Counted from the stretch's first letter, positions 23,566 to 32,676 are shown. The stretch: DNA of 64,000 nt from JBDTNQ01 sp039933635 (GCA_039933635.1 JBDTNQ010000009.1:1-64000); one strand, 5' to 3'. The notes: a model not told the origin generated them from the sequence alone. Program-made: numbers and translations.

Positions 23566-24177
23566 ATGGCGCCCATCATCCCGAATCCACGCGCCATCAA
23601 GACGTTCCGCACACAAGCGGCGTTTGAGATCTGGCTGGCCGCACACCACGCTCGCGAGAGAGAGGTGTGGGTGAAGGTGCACAAGAAGGCTTCCGGATTG
23701 CCAAGCGTGACGTGTGCCGAGGCGCTGGAGATCGCGCTCTGCTGGGGATGGATCGACGGCATCCGCAAAGGTCTTGACGACCGATCCTTTCTTCAACGCT
23801 ATACGCCTCGTACACCGAGGAGCATCTGGAGCCAGATCAACCGCGACCACGTCGCGCGACTGACAAAGGCGGGCCGGATGACGCCCCACGGCCAGCGGCA
23901 GGTCGACGCGGCGAAGGCCGATGGGCGCTGGGCCGCCGCGTACGCGCCCATGCGCGAGGCCACCGAGGCGACGATTCCTGACGACCTTCGCGCCGCCATC
24001 GAGGCGAGTCCGGGCGCGCGACAGACGTTCAGAACCCTAGGCCGCACGAACCTGTTCGCACTGGCCTTTCGCACGAACAATATGAAGACCTCGGCCGGAC
24101 GTGCGAGGAAGATCGCAGCCCTGGTGGCGATGCTCGAGCGAGGGGAGACCATCGTGCCCGAGCGGCCGAAGTCATGA
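23566..24177 (+). CDS. YdeI/OmpD-associated family protein
   Basis: A 203-residue protein of the YdeI/OmpD-associated family (bacteriocin-resistance-linked in Salmonella; biochemistry unknown). Diagnostic segments: WLAAHHAREREVWVKVHKK (22-40), EALEIALCWGWIDGIRKGLD (51-70) and a C-terminal helical part. I use the ATG at 23566 (MAPIIPNPRAI); an earlier start at 23413 would overlap the preceding gene by 148 bases. Its stop overlaps the start of the next reading frame by 4 bases (ATGA). Confidence 0.85.
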   Translation: MAPIIPNPRAIKTFRTQAAFEIWLAAHHAREREVWVKVHKKASGLPSVTCAEALEIALCWGWIDGIRKGLDDRSFLQRYTPRTPRSIWSQINRDHVARLTKAGRMTPHGQRQVDAAKADGRWAAAYAPMREATEATIPDDLRAAIEASPGARQTFRTLGRTNLFALAFRTNNMKTSAGRARKIAALVAMLERGETIVPERPKS

Positions 24178-24356
24178 CCTTCGTGCGCGCCGTGACGAGC
24201 TTTCGCGACAGCTACGTGCTGCGATACGAGGTCGATGGCGCTCGCACGCCGGGCTGGCATGACATCGTCGTCCGGGTGAAGCGGGAAGGGAAGTTCGACG
24301 TCCGTGCCCGCCAGGGTTACTTCGCCTCGTCTTCCCTTACAATGTTCGGATCGTGA
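24174..24356 (+). pseudogene. C-terminal remnant of a VWFA-related (acidobacterial) domain protein
   Basis: The 60-codon frame reads SFRDSYVLRYEVDGARTPGW and VVRVKREGKFDVRARQGYF, which is the conserved C-terminal end of the large secreted 'VWFA-related Acidobacterial domain' proteins (TIGR03436 type). The signal peptide and the whole VWA fold (about 250 residues) are missing, and the sequence upstream in this frame belongs to the YdeI-like gene. It is therefore most likely a decayed gene fused against its neighbour. It could be translated by coupling (ATGA before, GTGA after), but no function is expected. Confidence 0.7.
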
Positions 24357-24841
24357 AACGTTCATCGCCCAAACCGTTCAACTACGCCAAAGCCATCAAG
24401 GCCGCCGAAGCCGCTCGGGCCCTTGCGCCGACACAACCGCTCAAAAAGATTGCGCGACGACGGTCGCCGATTTCCGGGTGGGGCGTGTTTGCCCTGGAGC
24501 CCATCAGCAAGAACAGCCGCATCGTCGACTACGCCGGCAAGGTCATCACCTGGAAAGAAAGCGACCGCCGCGAAGAGAAGCAGGTCGCGCGCGGCTGCAT
24601 CTGGTGTTTCGTGCTGAGGTGGAAGCGTCTGTGCGTGGACGCCGAGGTGGGTGGCAACATCGCGTGCTTCATCAATCACGCCTGCAAGCCGAACTGCTAT
24701 ACGCAGGTGATTGACGACATCATCTGGGTGCGCGCGTCGCGGAACATCAGGAAGGGCGAGGAACTGTCGTACGACTACGAGACCGGAGGGGGCGCCGACA
24801 TTCAGTGCCGCTGCCGGCCGAACTGCAAGACCAAGTTATGA
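24353..24841 (+). CDS. SET-domain protein-lysine methyltransferase
   Basis: A 162-residue SET protein, a fold that methylates lysines using S-adenosylmethionine. Visible motifs: SGWGVFALEPISKNSRI (41-57), the cofactor/pseudoknot motif NHACKPNCYT (108-117), catalytic-region LSYDYE (138-143) and a post-SET Cys cluster CRCRPNC (151-157) that would bind zinc with the NHxCxPNC cysteine. This is the eukaryote-like arrangement also known from scattered bacteria. Starts at GTG 24353, overlapping the previous frame as GTGA, and ends overlapping the next gene as ATGA. Targets are unknown; horizontal origin is possible. Confidence 0.9.
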   Translation: MKRSSPKPFNYAKAIKAAEAARALAPTQPLKKIARRRSPISGWGVFALEPISKNSRIVDYAGKVITWKESDRREEKQVARGCIWCFVLRWKRLCVDAEVGGNIACFINHACKPNCYTQVIDDIIWVRASRNIRKGEELSYDYETGGGADIQCRCRPNCKTKL

Positions 24842-25497
24842 CCCCCATCCGCCACGTCGTCTACCTGCACGGCTTCGCCTCGTCACCGCTGTCGTCGAAG
24901 GCGACCTGGTTCGAGCGTGAGTTGACGGTGCGCGGCGTGGGATACAGCTGTCCTGATTTCAACGACCCGGCGTTCGAGACGCTGACCGTCACGCGGATGC
25001 TGGGACAGGTGCGCGACGCGATTGCGGCGGTGCCCGAGGGCCCCGTGGCGCTGGTCGGATCAAGCCTGGGCGCCTTCGTCGCACTCCACGCCGCCGCGGC
25101 GGACGCGACGGGACGTGTCGACCGGCTGGTGCTGCTTGCGCCCGCCATTGATTTCGGTGGGAACCGGCTCCGGCAACTGGGGGAGCACGGCATCGACGAG
25201 TGGCGCCGATCTGGCTCGCTACGGTTGTTCCACTACGGCTACAACGAGTCTCGCGACGTCAGCTTCGCGCTCTACGAAGACGCCTCCCGGTACGATGCCT
25301 TCGCGGTGCCGGTACGGCAGCCCGCGCTCGTCGTGCAGGGCCGCCACGACGCCCTGGTGGATGCGCCGACGGTGGAACGATGGGCATCCAGCCGGCCGGC
25401 CGTCGATCTGCGGCTGGTTGACGATGGCCACCAGTTGACGGCATCGATGCCATTCATCTGGCGCGAGAGCGCGCGACTGTTCGGACTCGACGCGTAG
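24838..25497 (+). CDS. YqiA-like alpha/beta-hydrolase (esterase)
   Basis: A 219-residue cytoplasmic hydrolase resembling the YqiA/UPF0227 esterases. VVYLHGFASSP (7-17) is the oxyanion region, GSSLG (74-78) holds nucleophile Ser76, and RHDALVD and DDGHQL provide candidate Asp and His of the triad. The ATG at 24838 overlaps the SET gene stop (ATGA), so it is translationally coupled. Substrate unknown; YqiA acts on short-chain acyl esters. Confidence 0.82.
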   Translation: MTPIRHVVYLHGFASSPLSSKATWFERELTVRGVGYSCPDFNDPAFETLTVTRMLGQVRDAIAAVPEGPVALVGSSLGAFVALHAAAADATGRVDRLVLLAPAIDFGGNRLRQLGEHGIDEWRRSGSLRLFHYGYNESRDVSFALYEDASRYDAFAVPVRQPALVVQGRHDALVDAPTVERWASSRPAVDLRLVDDGHQLTASMPFIWRESARLFGLDA

Positions 25498-25516
25498 CGC
25501 GCGGGGGAGGCAGCCG

Positions 25517-26248
25517 ATGACGGATCTTACAGGCAAGGTGGCATTGATCACCGGCGGTAATCGGGGTATTGGACGCGCGATTGCCCTGACGTTCGCGTCC
25601 GCGGGCGCGGATGTGGTGATCAGCTTCCGCGCGCGTGAGCGCGACGCGAGCGAGACCGCGGATGCCATTGCCGCGCTGGGACGCCGTGTGGCGGTTGTGC
25701 AGGCGGATGTCGCGCGGGCGGAGGACATCGAACGGCTCGTGACGACCGCGCGCGATCGGGTGGGCGACATTGGCGTCCTTGTCAACAATGCGGGGATCAT
25801 CCGTCCGCAGCCCATCGACGCCATCACCGCGCGGGACTGGCACGAACTGATCGCGGCGAACCTGACGTCCGTGTTTCTCGCGACGCAGGCCGTGCTGCCC
25901 GCCATGCGGGCGGCGCGCTGGGGGCGGGTCATCAATCTCTCGTCGGTCGCCGCGCAGTTGGGTGGCGTCGTCGGTCCGCACTACGCGGCGTCGAAGGCGG
26001 GGCTTCACGGTCTCACGCACTCATATGCGACGCTGCTCGCGAAGGAAGGCATCACGGTCAACACCATTGCGCCGGCATTGATTGCGACCGAGATGGTGAC
26101 GAGCAACCCGCGCGCCAAGGCCGATCTGATTCCGGTTGGACGGTTTGGCGACGTCCAGGAAGTGGCCGACGTGGCGCTCATGCTCGCCGGTAACGGCTAC
26201 ATCACGGGGCAGACGATCAACGTGAACGGCGGTTGGTACATGAGCTAG
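25517..26248 (+). CDS. fabG: SDR-family 3-oxoacyl-ACP reductase-like oxidoreductase
   Basis: A 243-residue classical short-chain dehydrogenase. TGGNRGIGRA (12-21) is the nucleotide-binding loop, NNAG (90-93) the structural motif, and the catalytic residues are Ser142/143, Tyr156 and Lys160 (YAASK). The ending MLAGNGYITGQTINVNGGWY is typical of FabG-like enzymes. Absence of other fatty-acid genes means the exact ketone substrate is open. It lies 19 bases after the esterase gene with a GGGGGAGG ribosome site (25503-25510). Confidence 0.88.
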   Translation: MTDLTGKVALITGGNRGIGRAIALTFASAGADVVISFRARERDASETADAIAALGRRVAVVQADVARAEDIERLVTTARDRVGDIGVLVNNAGIIRPQPIDAITARDWHELIAANLTSVFLATQAVLPAMRAARWGRVINLSSVAAQLGGVVGPHYAASKAGLHGLTHSYATLLAKEGITVNTIAPALIATEMVTSNPRAKADLIPVGRFGDVQEVADVALMLAGNGYITGQTINVNGGWYMS

Positions 26249-26272
26249 CTCGTTCAGCCATCGACAGAAATC

Positions 26273-26773
26273 ATGGATGACATGTTGGATGAACGGCCGG
26301 TGCGTGACCGCGACGTTGTGGTCTCTCGCGTGGCGTCGACGTCGCTCGAGGCCCAGCTCCTCATTGCTGAACTCGACGCCGAGATTCAGCGCCGGTATCC
26401 CGGCGCGCCCGTACATGGTCTCAGCGCGGCCGACGTCGCAGACCCCGAGTTCTCGTTCTATGTGGCGCGCGTGGACGGCGTGCCGGCGGCGTGTGGCGCC
26501 CTGAGGCGACGGGAGCCGGGCGTCACCGAAGTGAAGCGGATGTTCGTGCGTCCGATGTACCGTCGTCTGGGCCTCGCGCGTCAGATTCTCCAGACGCTCG
26601 AGGGCCGCGCGGCGGATCTGGGGGCGTCGCGAATGCTCCTCGAGACCGGCGATGGGCAACCCGAAGCCATCGCGCTGTATCGATCCGCGGGCTATGCGGA
26701 CATCCCGCGATTTGGCGAGTATGCGGCCATCGCCGTGAGTCTCTGCTTCGAAAAACGCTTCCAGGACGCTTAG
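26273..26773 (+). CDS. GNAT-family N-acetyltransferase
   Basis: A 166-residue acetyltransferase of the GNAT fold. Core motif: VTEVKRMFVRPMYRRLGLAR (83-102), giving the acetyl-CoA loop R-R-L-G-L-A, followed by LLETGDGQPEAIALYRSAGY (about 122-141), the usual beta5/alpha4 segment. The acceptor is unknown. It lies 24 bases after the SDR gene on the same strand and may share its transcript. Confidence 0.87.
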   Translation: MDDMLDERPVRDRDVVVSRVASTSLEAQLLIAELDAEIQRRYPGAPVHGLSAADVADPEFSFYVARVDGVPAACGALRRREPGVTEVKRMFVRPMYRRLGLARQILQTLEGRAADLGASRMLLETGDGQPEAIALYRSAGYADIPRFGEYAAIAVSLCFEKRFQDA

Positions 26774-26854
26774 ACGGCGCATGCTACGATCCTCCTCGTC
26801 CGTGCGGCCCCCGCCGGCGTCCAATTGCCAGGCGCATTCGAATCAGGAGGCACG

Positions 26855-27220
26855 ATGCGACGCAGAATCCTCTCCATGACGCTGGCTACGGCCATGGTCG
26901 TCACATCGGGGGCCGGTCTCGGCGCGCAATCGCGATTTCACACGGGGGCGCGCTTTCCGAGCATGACCTTCATGCCGCCGCAGCCTGCCAGTCAGGCCCT
27001 TCCAGCACCACGGTCCAAGCTGTCTCAGGCGGCGAAGGCCCTGGAGCAGGCCACGGCTGAGAAACTGGTGACCGTCAACGCGCCGCCGGCAGCGATCGAC
27101 TGCGAGATGGTTCGGCAGGCGGGACAGGGGATCGATCCCAAGATCCGCAAGTCGACCTCGCCGACCACGGCGCCCGTATCGGGCGGGGTGGTCACGATGC
27201 CGTCGTGCGCGAAGAAGTGA
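26855..27220 (+). CDS. Small secreted protein of unknown function
   Basis: 121 residues with a clear signal peptide (MRRRILSMTLATAMVV then AGLGAQ, cleavage near residue 24). A strong AGGAGG (26845-26850) lies 4 bases before the ATG at 26855, which is why I prefer it to the ATG at 26825. The mature part has Met/Pro-rich and Lys-rich low-complexity stretches and two cysteines (DCEMVRQAG and the terminal PSCAKK). No family recognised. It is convergent with matC, 4 bases apart. Confidence 0.65.
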   Translation: MRRRILSMTLATAMVVTSGAGLGAQSRFHTGARFPSMTFMPPQPASQALPAPRSKLSQAAKALEQATAEKLVTVNAPPAAIDCEMVRQAGQGIDPKIRKSTSPTTAPVSGGVVTMPSCAKK

Positions 27221-27224
27221 GGCG

Positions 27225-28475
27225 CTACATCCGTGCGATCAGGCCGGCGAACAGCTGGCAGAGGATCGCGCCCACGACCGTCATCGAGAGTCCCCAGATC
27301 ATCAGCTGACGAAACAGGGTCCGGGCCGCGCCGGCGTCGGTCACCGTCGCCACACACAACGCCCCGAGCGTCGAGAGCGGCGAGACGTCCACCATCGACG
27401 ATCCGACGTTGATGCTCAGGGCGACCGCCAGGGGATCTCCGCCGCCGATGCGGGCCACCAGTCCCGGCACTGTTGGCAGGAACGCCGGAAGCACGACACC
27501 AGATGTGCTGCTCCAACTCGAGATGAGGCCGGTGACGAACGCGATCGTGCCGTTGATCGTTGCCGGACCGGCGAGGCGGGCCAGGAGCGCCGTGAACAGG
27601 TCCATCCCGCCGGTCTTTTCGAGCACGCCGATGAGCACCGTCACGCCGCTGACCATCACGATCACGCCCCACGGCAGTTTCCTGAGTGCCGCGGTTTCGT
27701 CCGCCGCGCCGGCGACGATCAGAATCGAGGCTGCGGCGAAGGCGGACAGGCCCACGCTCAGGTCCAGACCGACGACCCCGACGATCCACACGGCGATCAC
27801 CGCCAGCGTGAGCGCCTGCATGCCAGTCAACGCGGTTGGGGCCGCAGCCTCGTCGTGGGCGCCGGCCTGGGCCAGGGCGTCGCGGCGACTGAACAGCGCG
27901 TAGGCCACCGCCCCGACAAGCGCGTGCGCCGCGAAGTTGGCAAACCACACCTTGCCCTCGTGTCCGCCAAGCGCGGCCTGGGCCATCCGGCTGTTCGCGA
28001 TCACGCCGACGGCACTCACGGGAGAGAGATTGCCGGCGTTGGCCCCGTTCGCGATCATCAAGGCCGTGAGCACGCGGGGGACGCCGCCGCGGATGCCGAT
28101 CGCCATGGCGATCGGGATCAGCAACGCAACGGCCGAGACGGCGCCCGGACCCACGGATGACAGCACCCCCGCCACCAGAAAGAACACGACGGGCACCACG
28201 CGCGGGTGTCCGCCGGACAGACGGATCACCCGATTGGCCACACGCTCCAGCGTGCCGTTGGCTTCCGCCAGTGCGAAGAGCAGCGTGACGCCGGTGAGCG
28301 TCAGGAAGAGCGACGCCGGAAAACCGGCCATGACCTGGTCGGCTTTCCATCCTGCCGCGTAGGTGCCGATGATCCACGCGAATGCGGTCGCCAGCACGCC
28401 GACGTTGATGCGGGACGTGCACGAGAGCACGATCGCCGTGAGCAGCGCCAGGAGCGAGAGAACGGCGGGACTCAT
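27225..28475 (-). CDS. matC: MatC-like dicarboxylate (malonate) carrier
   Basis: A 416-residue, about 12-helix permease. The first ~130 residues match the MatC N-terminal family: INVGVLATAFAWIIGTY (22-38), GFPASLFLTLTGVTLLFALA and ANGTLERV, and two symmetric repeats follow as in the ion-transporter superfamily (ISSWSSTSGVVLPAFLPTVP). MatC takes up malonate in rhizobia. Support here comes from matB directly upstream, with the start overlapping the matB stop as ATGA (28472-28475). I start at that ATG; a longer frame to 28592 would overlap matB. No malonyl-CoA decarboxylase gene is beside it. Confidence 0.8.
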   Translation of the reverse strand: MSPAVLSLLALLTAIVLSCTSRINVGVLATAFAWIIGTYAAGWKADQVMAGFPASLFLTLTGVTLLFALAEANGTLERVANRVIRLSGGHPRVVPVVFFLVAGVLSSVGPGAVSAVALLIPIAMAIGIRGGVPRVLTALMIANGANAGNLSPVSAVGVIANSRMAQAALGGHEGKVWFANFAAHALVGAVAYALFSRRDALAQAGAHDEAAAPTALTGMQALTLAVIAVWIVGVVGLDLSVGLSAFAAASILIVAGAADETAALRKLPWGVIVMVSGVTVLIGVLEKTGGMDLFTALLARLAGPATINGTIAFVTGLISSWSSTSGVVLPAFLPTVPGLVARIGGGDPLAVALSINVGSSMVDVSPLSTLGALCVATVTDAGAARTLFRQLMIWGLSMTVVGAILCQLFAGLIARM

Positions 28476-29971
28476 GCCACGGGAGCCGGCGGCAGGAGGT
28501 GCTTCTGCACCTTGCCCAGCGCATTGCGCGGGAGCGCGTCGACCACCACGAAGGCGCGTGGCACCTTGAACGAGGCGAGGCCTCTGGCGCACAGGGCCTG
28601 CGCGGCTTCGGCGTCGAAGTCCGCCGCGGCGACGACGTACGCCACCGGCACCTCGCCGCGCCGCCGATCCGGCGCGCCGACGACGGCCACCTCGCGCACG
28701 CCGGGCGACTCGAGCAGCAGCTCTTCGATCTCACGCGGATAGATGTTGAATCCGCCAGAGATGATCAGCTCCGAGGCCCGTCCGCAGAGTGTGTAGTACC
28801 CATCCGCCGCTCGCTGGGCCAGGTCGCCCGTACGGAACCAGCCATCCGTGAAGGCGGCGGCCGTCGCTTCGGGATTCCGCCAGTACTCGCGGATGACGTT
28901 CGATCCGCGGACCTGCACGTGGCCAATCGCGTTGCCGACGATGGGCGAGCCTTCGGCGCCGACGACGCGAACGGACACGCCTGGCAGTGGAAATCCGACC
29001 GTGCCGGCACGACGCTCACCGGCGTAGGGATTCGAAATCAGCATCAGCGTTTCGCTCATGCCGTAGCGCTCGAGGATGACGTGGCCGAACTTCTGCCTGA
29101 AGGCTTCGTGCACGTGTGCGGGGAGTGGGGCCGAACCCGACACGAAGAGCCTCGCGCGCCGGCCGATCCGCGCCGCGGCTTCGGCGGGGAGATCGAGCAG
29201 GCGGACGTAGATCGTCGGCACGCCGAAGAACACGGTCGGCTGGAACTCCTCGAACACCGCCGCGGCGCGCTGATGTTCGAAGCGCTCGACCAGCCGCATG
29301 CGGCAGCCGCTCGCCAGCCAGCCGCAGAGGCCATTGGCCAGGCCGTGCACGTGGAAGAGCGGCAGCGCCGCCAGGTAGCGATCGGCCGAGACGATGTTCC
29401 AGCACGAGACGATGCTGACGGTGTTGGCGAGGAAGTTGTTGTGCGTGAGCGCCGCACCTTTCGATCGTCCGGTCGTGCCCGACGTGTAGACCAGGGCCGC
29501 CACGTCATCGCCGTCGATCAGGACCGCCGGTCTGGTGGCCAACTGACTGGTGGCCTCCTCGGCGAGCACGTCGACATCGACCACGGGCGACCCCGCGGGG
29601 AACAACGGCAGCGTGGCGGCTCCGGCGACGATGAGCCACGGGTCGGCGTCCGAGACGATGTGGGCGATCTCGCGCTCTTTGTAGAGGATGTTGACGGGGA
29701 CGAAGATGGCGCCGAGGCGGAGACAGCCGAGGAACAGGTCCAGGAACTCGAGACGGTTGGCCAGGTGCACGGCCACGCGGGCGCCGCGCGCCACGCCCCG
29801 CGCGGCCAGCGCGTGGGCCATCCGCGACGCACGGGCGTCGATTTCGCCGAAGGTCAGAGTTTCCACTCGGCCGGACGCGCCGTCGACGTCGAGCGCCGGG
29901 GTCTCCGCGCGGCAGACCAACGACAGGTCGAACAGATCACCGAGCTGCATAGACGCCGGACTATAGCCCAT
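28472..29971 (-). CDS. matB: Malonyl-CoA synthetase-like acyl-CoA ligase
   Basis: A 499-residue AMP-forming ligase of the MatB/ACSF3 type, converting malonate, ATP and CoA to malonyl-CoA. Motifs: FVPVNILYKEREIAHIVSDA (about 90-109), P-loop YTSGTTGRSKGA (about 162-173), GRASELIISGGFNIYPREIE (about 413-432) and the catalytic lysine in ALGKVQK near the C-terminus. Specificity is inferred from the adjacent MatC-like carrier; other short acyl substrates are possible. An ATG at 29950 (MQLGDLFD) is an equally good start. It is divergent from the oligoendopeptidase gene, 30 bases apart. Confidence 0.82.
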   Translation of the reverse strand: MGYSPASMQLGDLFDLSLVCRAETPALDVDGASGRVETLTFGEIDARASRMAHALAARGVARGARVAVHLANRLEFLDLFLGCLRLGAIFVPVNILYKEREIAHIVSDADPWLIVAGAATLPLFPAGSPVVDVDVLAEEATSQLATRPAVLIDGDDVAALVYTSGTTGRSKGAALTHNNFLANTVSIVSCWNIVSADRYLAALPLFHVHGLANGLCGWLASGCRMRLVERFEHQRAAAVFEEFQPTVFFGVPTIYVRLLDLPAEAAARIGRRARLFVSGSAPLPAHVHEAFRQKFGHVILERYGMSETLMLISNPYAGERRAGTVGFPLPGVSVRVVGAEGSPIVGNAIGHVQVRGSNVIREYWRNPEATAAAFTDGWFRTGDLAQRAADGYYTLCGRASELIISGGFNIYPREIEELLLESPGVREVAVVGAPDRRRGEVPVAYVVAAADFDAEAAQALCARGLASFKVPRAFVVVDALPRNALGKVQKHLLPPAPVA

Positions 29972-30001
29972 GCCGGAGCCGGACTTGTCTAGAATGTCCT
30001 C

Positions 30002-31900
30002 ATGGCTTCTGCCCGCTTCGTCTCGCGCTTGTGTATCGTTGCTCCCGCGCTGGCCGCCGTCACTCTGCAGGGGGCGTCACAGGAACGCGAACGATCGCAG
30101 ATTCCCGATCAGTACAAATGGAACCTCTCGGACATCTATCCATCCGACGTCGCGTGGCGCGCGGCAAAGGAGAAGGTCGCCACCGATTTCGGGCGGCTCA
30201 AACAGTTCGAGAGCAAGCTCGGTTCGTCGCCCGCGACGCTGGCGGAGGCACTCGACACGTTGTTCGATCTCGACAAGGAGCTCTCGCGCGTCTATGTGTA
30301 TGCGGCGAGCCTGGCCGACGAGAACACGCGCGACAACGCACGCGAGGGCATGCGCCAGGAGATGGTGAAGATAGCCGCGGAGTTCGGCGCGCGTTCCGCG
30401 TACGTCGAGCCCGAGATCCTCCGGTTTGCGCCAGGCACGGTGGCGCGCTTCCTGGCCGCCGAACCTCGCCTCAAGCCCTACCAGTTCTACCTCGAGGACA
30501 TCGCGCGAAGGGCTCCGCACACGCTATCGGAGCCGGAGGAACGCCTCCTGGCTGATGTCGGCCCGTTGGCGAGCTCACCCTCGTCGATTTTCAACATCTT
30601 CACGAACGCGGATTTCCCGTATCCCACCGTCAAGCTCGCGGATGGACGAGACGTGCAGGTGACGCAGGCGAACTTCACGGCGTATCGCGCGAGCGGCAAT
30701 CGCCAGGATCGCGAGACCGTCATGGCCGCGTACTTCCGCGCGCTTGGCGGCTTCAGCCGCACGTTCGGGACGACCATGAGCGCGAGCGCCGAAAAGGCGT
30801 GGTTCATCGCGAAGTCGCGCAAATACTCCTCCTCGCTCGAGGCGTCGCTGAACGGCCCGAACATTCCGGCGTCGGTCTACACGCGCCTCGTCGATGGTGT
30901 GAACCGCCATCTGGCGAGCTTTCATCGCTACCTGAAGCTGCGGAAGCGGATGCTCGGCGTGAACGAGCTGCACTACTACGATCTTTACGCGCCGCTCGTC
31001 GGCTCGGTGAACCTCGCCTACACACCCGAAGAGGCGCAGACCCACATCAAGGGCGCGATGGCCCCCCTCGGAATCGACTACGTGTCGGTGCTCGAGCGCG
31101 CGTTCAAGGATCGCTGGATCGATCTGTTTCCGACGCCCGGCAAGCGGTCGGGCGCCTATTCGCAGGGTGGCGCCTACGACGTGCATCCGTTCATGCTGAT
31201 CAACTACAACGGCAAGTACGACGACATGAGCACGCTGGCCCACGAGTTGGGTCACACGATGCAGAGCTACTACTCGAACAAGGTCCAGCCCTACGCCACG
31301 GCGGGCTACCCGACCTTCGTGGCTGAGGTCGCGTCGACCTTCAATGAGTCCCTGCTCATCGATCACATGCTCAAGACCATCAAGGACCCGGAGGCACGGC
31401 TGTCGCTGCTGGGCAACTATCTCGAAAACATCAAGGGCACCGTGTTCCGGCAGACGCAGTTCGCCGAATTCGAGCTGAAGATGCACGAGATGGCGGACAA
31501 GGGGCAGCCCGTCACCGGCGATGCCCTCGCGAAGCTGTACATGGACATCACGAAGCGGTACTACGGCGCCGATCAGGGCGTCTGCGTGGTCGATGACTAC
31601 GTCGCCCATGAGTGGAGCTTCATCCCGCACTTCTATCGCGACTTCTACGTGTTCCAGTACGCGACGTCGTTCACGGCCTCCGAGGCGCTCGCGCAGAAGG
31701 TGAAACAGGGCGACGCGCAGGCGGTCCGCCGTTACATGATGTTCCTCTCCGCCGGCGGATCGAAGTATCCGATCGATCTGCTGAAGGATGCGGGCGTTGA
31801 CATGACCACCGATGAGCCGCTCGACCTGACGATCCGCGAAATGGATCGCGTCATGGACGAGATGGAGCAACTGCTTGCCGCGCGATCGGCGGGCCGTTGA
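30002..31900 (+). CDS. pepF: Secreted oligoendopeptidase F-like M3B metallopeptidase
   Basis: A 632-residue zinc peptidase of family M3B that cleaves short peptides. The catalytic HELGH is at 414-418 and the third zinc ligand is Glu442 in FVAEVASTFNE. QYKWNLSDIYPSD (about 36-48) is the standard N-terminal motif of PepF. Unlike cytoplasmic PepF, this one starts with MASARFVSRLCIVAPALAAV, a likely signal peptide, so it probably acts in the periplasm. It leads the SIMPL protein gene by 10 bases, suggesting a joint envelope role. Confidence 0.92.
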   Translation: MASARFVSRLCIVAPALAAVTLQGASQERERSQIPDQYKWNLSDIYPSDVAWRAAKEKVATDFGRLKQFESKLGSSPATLAEALDTLFDLDKELSRVYVYAASLADENTRDNAREGMRQEMVKIAAEFGARSAYVEPEILRFAPGTVARFLAAEPRLKPYQFYLEDIARRAPHTLSEPEERLLADVGPLASSPSSIFNIFTNADFPYPTVKLADGRDVQVTQANFTAYRASGNRQDRETVMAAYFRALGGFSRTFGTTMSASAEKAWFIAKSRKYSSSLEASLNGPNIPASVYTRLVDGVNRHLASFHRYLKLRKRMLGVNELHYYDLYAPLVGSVNLAYTPEEAQTHIKGAMAPLGIDYVSVLERAFKDRWIDLFPTPGKRSGAYSQGGAYDVHPFMLINYNGKYDDMSTLAHELGHTMQSYYSNKVQPYATAGYPTFVAEVASTFNESLLIDHMLKTIKDPEARLSLLGNYLENIKGTVFRQTQFAEFELKMHEMADKGQPVTGDALAKLYMDITKRYYGADQGVCVVDDYVAHEWSFIPHFYRDFYVFQYATSFTASEALAQKVKQGDAQAVRRYMMFLSAGGSKYPIDLLKDAGVDMTTDEPLDLTIREMDRVMDEMEQLLAARSAGR

Positions 31901-31910
31901 CCTCCCGCCG

Positions 31911-32666
31911 ATGTCTGTCGTCATTCGCCAGGAACGGGCACCGCTGATGCAGCGGCCGTTCGTCGCGGCGCTGATCGTGGCCGTCGGACTCGCGGCGGCT
32001 GGCTTCTTCGTGGCGGCCGGGCTCGTCCGCGCCGGCGACGGTGGCCGCTTCGTCGAGGTGAGCGGATCGGCCGAACGCGAGGTGACGGCCGACTCCGCGG
32101 TGTGGCCGCTGCGCTTCAGCGCCAGCTCCGAGGAACTCACCGTGGCGCAGGCGCAGCTGGCCCGCGCCACGCAGGCGGTGATGGACTTCCTCGCGCGTCA
32201 TAACATCGAGGCGGCGCAGACCGAGTTGCAGAACCTGCAGGTGAACGACGCGAACGCGACTCGTGCCCAGCCTCGCGTGGGCCCCCGGTTCATCGTGTCG
32301 CACACGGTGATGGTGCGATCCGATCGACCGCTGGTGCTCCAGGCGGCCAGTCAGGACCTCGGCGAACTGCTCGGAGCCGGCGTGGTGCTGGCCTCACCAG
32401 GTGACGCGGCGCCGGCGGGGCCGACGTTCCTGTTCCGCAAACTGAGCATCCTGAAACCGCTGATGATGGCCGAGGCGACCGGCAACGCCCGGAAGGCTGC
32501 GGATCAATTCGCGCGCGATAGCGGTGCGAGGATCGGCGGCATCCGACAAGCCACACAAGGCGACTTCGTCGTGCTTCCACGCGATCAGATCCCGGGCGTG
32601 AGCGAGGCGATGCAGGTGCAGAAGGTCGTGCGCGTGACGACGACGGTGCAGTACTTCGTGAACTAG
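31911..32666 (+). CDS. SIMPL-domain (DUF541) envelope protein
   Basis: A 251-residue protein with one N-terminal membrane anchor (FVAALIVAVGLAAAGFFVAA, about 18-37) and a periplasmic SIMPL domain. Family features are VEVSGSAEREVTADSAVWPL (about 48-67) and the C-terminal beta-strand VVRVTTTVQYFV. Function of SIMPL proteins is poorly known (oxidative stress, outer-membrane protein assembly). I start at the ATG at 31911; a frame-start at 31875 overlaps pepF. Confidence 0.85.
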   Translation: MSVVIRQERAPLMQRPFVAALIVAVGLAAAGFFVAAGLVRAGDGGRFVEVSGSAEREVTADSAVWPLRFSASSEELTVAQAQLARATQAVMDFLARHNIEAAQTELQNLQVNDANATRAQPRVGPRFIVSHTVMVRSDRPLVLQAASQDLGELLGAGVVLASPGDAAPAGPTFLFRKLSILKPLMMAEATGNARKAADQFARDSGARIGGIRQATQGDFVVLPRDQIPGVSEAMQVQKVVRVTTTVQYFVN

Positions 32667-32676
32667 GGAACGCTCG

